IMG/VR virus record: IMGVR_UViG_3300042565_001021
Coordinates: 1-64,000 of that record
DNA length: 64,000 bases
From: a virus
Strand: one strand, 5' to 3'
Position 1 is the stretch's first letter, and each line of letters opens with the position of its first letter. Position numbers and translations under genes: made by a program. This document shows, one piece after another, positions 60,653-64,000 of the stretch. The notes beneath the pieces are model-generated. The model saw only the letters and a program-made list of their open reading frames with translations. It was not told where the DNA came from and did not search any database.

Positions 60653-60694
60653 TCCTTAGATCCTGTTATCATGTATTTATCGGATCTAAGGAAT
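60651..60694 (-). promoter_or_regulatory. late promoter inside a 13-bp RBS-sequestering hairpin
   Basis: On the minus strand ATTCCTTAGATCC and GGATCTAAGGAAT are perfect 13-bp arms. The 18-base loop contains GATAAATA (60674-60681). The downstream arm includes the AAGGA ribosome binding site and the first bases of the ATG of the collagen-like gene. RNA reading through from upstream would fold and hide the start; RNA from the late box lacks the upstream arm. Confidence 0.75.
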
Positions 60695-60707
60695 TTATAA
60701 CTTGCTA

Positions 60708-60926
60708 CTAATTACGGTATACGATTCTACCTTTAGTCAAGTCATAAGCTGACATCTCTACAGTGACGCGATCACCAAGCAAGATGTTGATAGTGTTAGT
60801 GCGCAGCTTACCGCCTAAGTAAGCGATAATCTTGGTGTTCAAATCGTCTAGCTGAACACGGAATGTTGCGTTTGGCAACAATTCAGTGACTTCGCCCTCG
60901 AAACGGAGGGCCTCTTCCTTTGCTAT
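60708..60926 (-). CDS. infA: translation initiation factor IF-1
   Basis: 72 residues, exactly the length of E. coli IF-1. [40 protein letters not shown] and [12 protein letters not shown] match the OB-fold IF-1 over the whole chain. IF-1 blocks the ribosomal A site during initiation. There is no ATG, GTG or TTG at the start: AGGAG is followed after 7 bases by ATA-GCA-AAG-GAA, where E. coli has ATG-GCN-AAR-GAA. An ATC directly before the ATA is the only other choice. The sequence is otherwise intact. It lies upstream of the fibre genes on the same strand. Confidence 0.9.
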   Translation of the reverse strand: MAKEEALRFEGEVTELLPNATFRVQLDDLNTKIIAYLGGKLRTNTINILLGDRVTVEMSAYDLTKGRIVYRN

Positions 60927-60959
60927 GATGTTTCTCCTTTTATTATAGTAGCAGTTTAT

Positions 60960-61270
60960 TTAGTGCTGGTTTGCGAGTATTGAAAAGACATGGTACTTTT
61001 CGTGTAGCTCGTCGTATTTCGTCTTCAGTTTAGATAATTCTTTAACTACGCTTGCATGAAATTCTGCGTCGGTCTTTCGAGGTCGTGGATTATTACGTCA
61101 TTTGCATCAAACCACTCGTCTGGGTCGTTGCGGTATTCAGACGGTATAAAGTGAACAAGCATTTCTGCGTAGTACGCTAGTCTTCTAACCCAAGGATCTT
61201 TGTGCTCTTCGCCCCAAGCAGAAAGCTCTTGAATTGATACGTGGTCAGGATGAGTAGGAAATGATTTCAT
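60960..61270 (-). pseudogene. small gene with apparent 1-base frameshift
   Basis: ATG 61270 opens MKSFPTHPDHVSIQELSAWG and runs 74 residues to a stop at 61046. From DLE (about 61077) the -1 frame continues as KTDAEFHASVVKELSKLKTK and YDELHEKYHVFSILANQH to a stop at 60960, a good coiled-coil ending with no start codon of its own. Adding one A to the GAAAG at 61074-61078 would join both into 103 residues. So either the gene has lost one base, or the short version is the true product. Function unknown. Confidence 0.6.
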
Positions 61271-61272
61271 TA

Positions 61273-61638
61273 TTACCGCCTCATTTTAGAAATAGCAACT
61301 GCTTCCTCGGATGAGAACACCGGAACCGCATTGCTCTTGTGCATCTGTCCTATCCCCAGAATTTTATCGCCTGTATAGACAGGACTGTCCTTAGCAGCAG
61401 CAACACCGACCCCGTCGCCCTTGCTTGGGATCTTTGGCGCGTCTGCTCCGCGGTAAGTAGGTTTGAACGAAAGTGGCTTCAATTTGTTTTCCTTCTTAGC
61501 TTTGGGTTTAACGTCGTACTTTGATAACAGATTTTCCCACCCTTCTTTCAGCTGGGCAGAAGTCCGCGCAGCATCAGCATTACGGAACTTCTTCTTACCT
61601 TTCTTTTTGCCGGTTGTGGTTAACCACGGGCCTTCCAT
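61273..61638 (-). CDS. small basic conserved phage protein
   Basis: 121 residues, Lys-rich (TTTGKKKGKKKFRNADAART), ending GQMHKSNAVPVFSSEEAVAI then SKMRR, an ending I associate with an unnamed phage and bacterial family. I chose ATG 61638 over the GTG 6 bases upstream. Possibly nucleic-acid binding from charge alone. Confidence 0.65.
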   Translation of the reverse strand: MEGPWLTTTGKKKGKKKFRNADAARTSAQLKEGWENLLSKYDVKPKAKKENKLKPLSFKPTYRGADAPKIPSKGDGVGVAAAKDSPVYTGDKILGIGQMHKSNAVPVFSSEEAVAISKMRR

Positions 61639-61646
61639 GTGCACGG

Positions 61647-62060
61647 TTACTTTGCTTTCTTAGCCAGTTCAGCTTCCATCTCGGCAACACCGTTCTGTAA
61701 TACTGCTGCCATGTTTAAAGTTTGCTGTTTAGTAAGCAAAGTGTAAGATTCAACCTCGACGTACCCTTTAGTGATAGCAATCCAACAAATTTTAGCAGTA
61801 GTGACCCAACGGTTAGCAGTTTCTTTCAACCACATAACAAACCAGGACTCGTCGTAAGTAATCGGAAAAGTTTCGCGCCACCAGGCAGTTTTTACCTTAG
61901 CCGAGATGTGACAGGTAATTATAGAATCGTCAGGCTCGTCAATCTCGATCATAATATCAACTTCAGCATCGCACCCACACTCACACGGGACGCGCCACCA
62001 ACGCCAGTTCTTGTATTCCTTAAGTGCCATAATGCCTTCTGCCGGTTTTTGTGCTTCCAT
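61647..62060 (-). CDS. hypothetical protein with CxCxC motif
   Basis: 137 residues. The WRWWRVPCECGCDAEVDIMI stretch has three closely spaced Cys; the middle is Trp-rich. No family recognised. The ATG overlaps the upstream stop (TAATG). An internal ATG (MALKEYK, residue 11) is an alternative start. Confidence 0.65.
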   Translation of the reverse strand: MEAQKPAEGIMALKEYKNWRWWRVPCECGCDAEVDIMIEIDEPDDSIITCHISAKVKTAWWRETFPITYDESWFVMWLKETANRWVTTAKICWIAITKGYVEVESYTLLTKQQTLNMAAVLQNGVAEMEAELAKKAK

Positions 62061-62404
62061 TAAACGGTTTCCTCTTTATCAAAAAGTGTAATTGTGCCGC
62101 CGCCTACTTGTACGACGTGGACAGTCTTTCCTTTAAATCTTTCTATTAGATCAGCCACTAACTCACGTTGACTAGTGTGCTGCGTTACAAACTTACCGGT
62201 GCGATGATTAAACACTAACTGGACCTCTTGTTCTTTATGCTTTACAGTTTCGATTCGTATAATTACATTTTCGTCGAGGACACGCTGAATGATCTCGAGC
62301 TGACGATACTTGGCATACAGCATCAAAAACTTGTACAAGCCAAGTATCGGAAGATAACAGAGCGCGCCAATAAGTAGCGCAGTAAGAATAAAGTTTAAGT
62401 CCAT
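62060..62404 (-). CDS. membrane-anchored hypothetical protein
   Basis: 114 residues. ATG 62404 is preceded by GAGGAA. An N-terminal membrane segment (NFILTALLIGALCYLPILGL) is followed by a soluble alpha/beta part. The frame is open further upstream, but that part overlaps the preceding gene and is not protein-like. Function unknown. Confidence 0.7.
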   Translation of the reverse strand: MDLNFILTALLIGALCYLPILGLYKFLMLYAKYRQLEIIQRVLDENVIIRIETVKHKEQEVQLVFNHRTGKFVTQHTSQRELVADLIERFKGKTVHVVQVGGGTITLFDKEETV

Positions 62405-63252
62405 AGTGAATTCCTCATTTTGACAAGACGGATTAGCATTTCGGTGTCTTCCTTCTCCCATTGTTCTTCCAGAGAGTCTCGTAATTCCGACAGTCGATTG
62501 TATTCTCGCTGTTCTGCCGGAGTCATTTTGCTCTTGCCAGATATTCCGAGCCACCCGGCAAAATCATGGTCTTCATCTTTATACTTAGCACTCATCTTCT
62601 CCCAGAACTGATCAAACCCGCTTGCTGACCACGGATCGCCACGCCGAGGACGAATAGTTTTCCACCATACATACAGCTCCATCTTTTCCTTAGCGGACTG
62701 CGCCTGATGTGGAGAAGCGTGCCAGTTGGGATCGTTTGGGTCTGGAATGTCAAGCGTCATTTCCCACCGTAAGTGATCAACTCCTGCCTGAGGGCAGCGC
62801 CAAGTTAATCCCCAGCGAAACCATCTGGACCTAGCATACCAAGGCACCAGATACTTAGACATATCTGCATTATCTCTCCACATAATGTGGCTGTGTGCTT
62901 CTTCGATCTCGATGAAATCAACGAAGGAATCGAAGCAGCTAAACAGCATACGCTCAGAATACTCGTGCCACTTACCTACGCTGAGAGTGGAATTCAGACG
63001 GTGAGTACCACCACGCCAGTTGCTAACAAAGTAACGGACTTCGTCGAGGTGATCGATTGTGTTCTCAGGAATCTTCTCGAGCCAGTCCGGGATAGTTTCA
63101 GTGAAGAGCCAACCGATAGGGTGAGCAGCCTTGGTTTCCTTCTTCCACTTGCTCCAGCCGTTTAACGGCAAGGCAATAGGTCGTTCAAACTTGAACACCT
63201 TTTCGCGAATCCAGTCAACTATCCTTGACCCCGAGTAATGCCTGTTAGCCAC
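62395..63252 (-). CDS. conserved hypothetical phage protein
   Basis: 285 residues, Trp-rich (WRGGTHRLNSTLSVGKWHEY, WYARSRWFRWGLTWRCPQ), with a charged helical C-terminus (LSELRDSLEEQWEKEDTEML). Resembles unnamed proteins of T4-like cyanophages. The start is GTG with AAAGGA 5 bases before it. Both a sigma70-like promoter and a late-type box (63269-63276) precede it. Confidence 0.7.
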   Translation of the reverse strand: MANRHYSGSRIVDWIREKVFKFERPIALPLNGWSKWKKETKAAHPIGWLFTETIPDWLEKIPENTIDHLDEVRYFVSNWRGGTHRLNSTLSVGKWHEYSERMLFSCFDSFVDFIEIEEAHSHIMWRDNADMSKYLVPWYARSRWFRWGLTWRCPQAGVDHLRWEMTLDIPDPNDPNWHASPHQAQSAKEKMELYVWWKTIRPRRGDPWSASGFDQFWEKMSAKYKDEDHDFAGWLGISGKSKMTPAEQREYNRLSELRDSLEEQWEKEDTEMLIRLVKMRNSLWT

Positions 63253-63280
63253 TATGTTCCTTTAAAGGTATTTATTGTTT

Positions 63281-63310
63281 ATAATACGCTCAAACTTGGT
63301 TTTTTGTCAA
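63281..63310 (-). promoter_or_regulatory. sigma70-like promoter of 62395-63252
   Basis: Consensus TTGACA (63305-63310), 18-bp spacer, TATTAT (63281-63286). A late-type AATAAATA follows at 63269-63276, so dual early and late use is possible. Confidence 0.6.
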
Positions 63311-63321
63311 CCGTTTTGGAT

Positions 63322-63702
63322 TCAGTTTAATAGCGTTGATCGGTGCTTGCGGATACGCTCGAAAACATCAACTAAGAGGTCATTTGGCGATACGTCGATT
63401 CCGTAGTTTTCGTTTATTGTGCGCACCATTACAACTTTGCCAAGGGCGTAATGCTGTTCTAGCGTTAGCTTTTCGATCTCTTCGGAATCCGGCATGCCGC
63501 ATCCTGAAAAGTCGGCTAGGCTTGACTCGTCACTGATGAAGCACTCGTCGTAGTTAATCTTAAAAATCTTCTGTAGGAACTCACGAGCGATCTCCTCGTA
63601 GTCTTCTACGTCGTCTGACGATGCGTACACGATCTTGCCTTCCGCAGCAGCCTTGCGGATCTTTGCTTCTGCGTCTTCTGGGGTGAGCTTTTTCTTTGCC
63701 AT
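63322..63702 (-). CDS. hypothetical acidic protein
   Basis: 126 residues, acidic, helical (MAKKKLTPEDAEAKIRKAAA start). ATG 63702 has GGAGGAGAGG upstream, overlapping the end of the previous gene; an upstream TTG in frame is unlikely. Function unknown. Confidence 0.65.
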   Translation of the reverse strand: MAKKKLTPEDAEAKIRKAAAEGKIVYASSDDVEDYEEIAREFLQKIFKINYDECFISDESSLADFSGCGMPDSEEIEKLTLEQHYALGKVVMVRTINENYGIDVSPNDLLVDVFERIRKHRSTLLN

Positions 63703-63703
63703 A

Positions 63704-63940
63704 TTAGTATCCTCTCCTCCGTTTAACAAATTCTTCCACGTTTTTCTGGTTTATTTGAAGCAGAGCAAAGTCATAGCCACCGCCAAATAACGTTGCTGTT
63801 TCCTTTAGGTCTCGCATCGCCCATTCCATTGCAGTGCTAGGAAACAGTCCCATGCCAACATTGGGATTAGAATCGTCGGCGTATAGATAGCCTAACGCTT
63901 TATCAGCAACCCATTGTTCCATGTCATTCAATGTTGGCAT
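63704..63940 (-). CDS. hypothetical protein
   Basis: 78 residues starting MPTLNDMEQWVADKALGYLY. I chose ATG 63940, which overlaps the upstream gene's end by 17 bases; the open frame continues to 63973. Helical, with a GGGYDFALLQ turn. Function unknown. Confidence 0.6.
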   Translation of the reverse strand: MPTLNDMEQWVADKALGYLYADDSNPNVGMGLFPSTAMEWAMRDLKETATLFGGGYDFALLQINQKNVEEFVKRRRGY

Positions 63941-64000
63941 TTGTGTATCGTTCCAGTATGTCTGCCATATCAACTTGCTTCATCGTAACATCGTCGCTGT
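63924..64000 (-). CDS. C-terminal end of a gene running out of the window
   Basis: In the -1 frame relative to the next gene, the residues SDDVTMKQVDMADILERYTN then ANIE end in TGA at 63924-63926. This is probably the end of an upstream gene truncated by the window edge; an ATG at MKQVDM could also open a tiny frame. Confidence 0.45.
   Translation of the reverse strand, partial: SDDVTMKQVDMADILERYTNANIE

Noticed and set aside
60927-60929. ATC as the infA start codon
   Set aside because: It is possible, but its spacing from AGGAG is only 4 bases and it would add a residue compared with IF-1; ATA at 60924-60926 fits both spacing and length better.
62405-62554. N-terminal extension of 62060-62404
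   Set aside because: Overlaps the upstream gene and is not protein-like; ATG 62404 has GAGGAA and begins a clear membrane segment.

Overview
This window looks like part of the genome of a T4-like tailed phage (contractile-tail myovirus) that infects a Gram-negative bacterium. The T4-type replication proteins are here: sliding clamp gp45, DNA polymerase gp43, clamp-loader gp44 and a DsbA-like protein. So are many boxes matching the T4 late-promoter core (TATAAATA and close variants), a GroES-like gp31-type co-chaperonin, PhoH, MazG, free-standing homing endonucleases and long tail-fibre genes. The endolysin / inner spanin / lipoprotein outer spanin set points to a Gram-negative host. TctA/TctC transporter genes, a family most expanded in Betaproteobacteria, hint at a betaproteobacterial host, but that is only an inference. 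Coding density is very high; no stretch over 300 bases lacks a gene.

Layout. 1-11.1 kb (mostly minus): folE, a glycosyltransferase, an Acb1-like 2H phosphoesterase, a TGT/DpdA-like protein, gp45, gp43 and a DsbA-like gene, with HNH and GIY-YIG endonuclease insertions. 11.2-31.4 kb: a GIY-YIG gene, then a minus-strand block of virion proteins. Several of these start with short peptides resembling T4 capsid-targeting sequences, and one is fused to an NMN-adenylyltransferase-like domain. A tRNA-like RNA with its own sigma70-like promoter lies at 29.9 kb. 31.4-38.2 kb: ClpA-like unfoldase, DnaJ/CbpA, a lysis cassette (candidate holin, outer spanin, inner spanin, GH19 endolysin) and two conserved phage proteins. 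38.3-42.3 kb: a compact operon of TctC, a P-loop-like protein, TctA and a second P-loop-like protein. 42.3-45.0 kb: the only plus-strand block of ordinary genes (methyltransferase, PhoH, three membrane proteins). 45.0-52.7 kb: small genes, two more endonuclease insertions, gp44, a gp31-like co-chaperonin, a DnaE-like fragment and MazG. 52.8-60.7 kb: tail fibres, including a Gly-Xaa-Ser collagen-like protein. 60.7-64 kb: a translation initiation factor IF-1 with a non-canonical start codon, then small genes.

Regulation is unusually readable. Sigma70-like promoters (TTGAC[A/T]) precede likely early genes; T4-late boxes precede virion genes. At two late genes the late box lies in the loop of a perfect inverted repeat whose other arm holds the ribosome binding site. 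At mazG the same design is built around an early promoter. Three plus-strand homing endonuclease genes share a leader hairpin whose arms covary. Three genes have a late box almost touching the ATG, suggesting leaderless mRNAs.

Three genes are broken or recoded: the HNH gene at 47.4 kb (2-nt shift), a tail-fibre-like gene at 17.5-18.2 kb (in-frame TAA) and a small gene at 61 kb (1-nt shift). All homology statements come from reading translated sequence and known family motifs; no database search was run.
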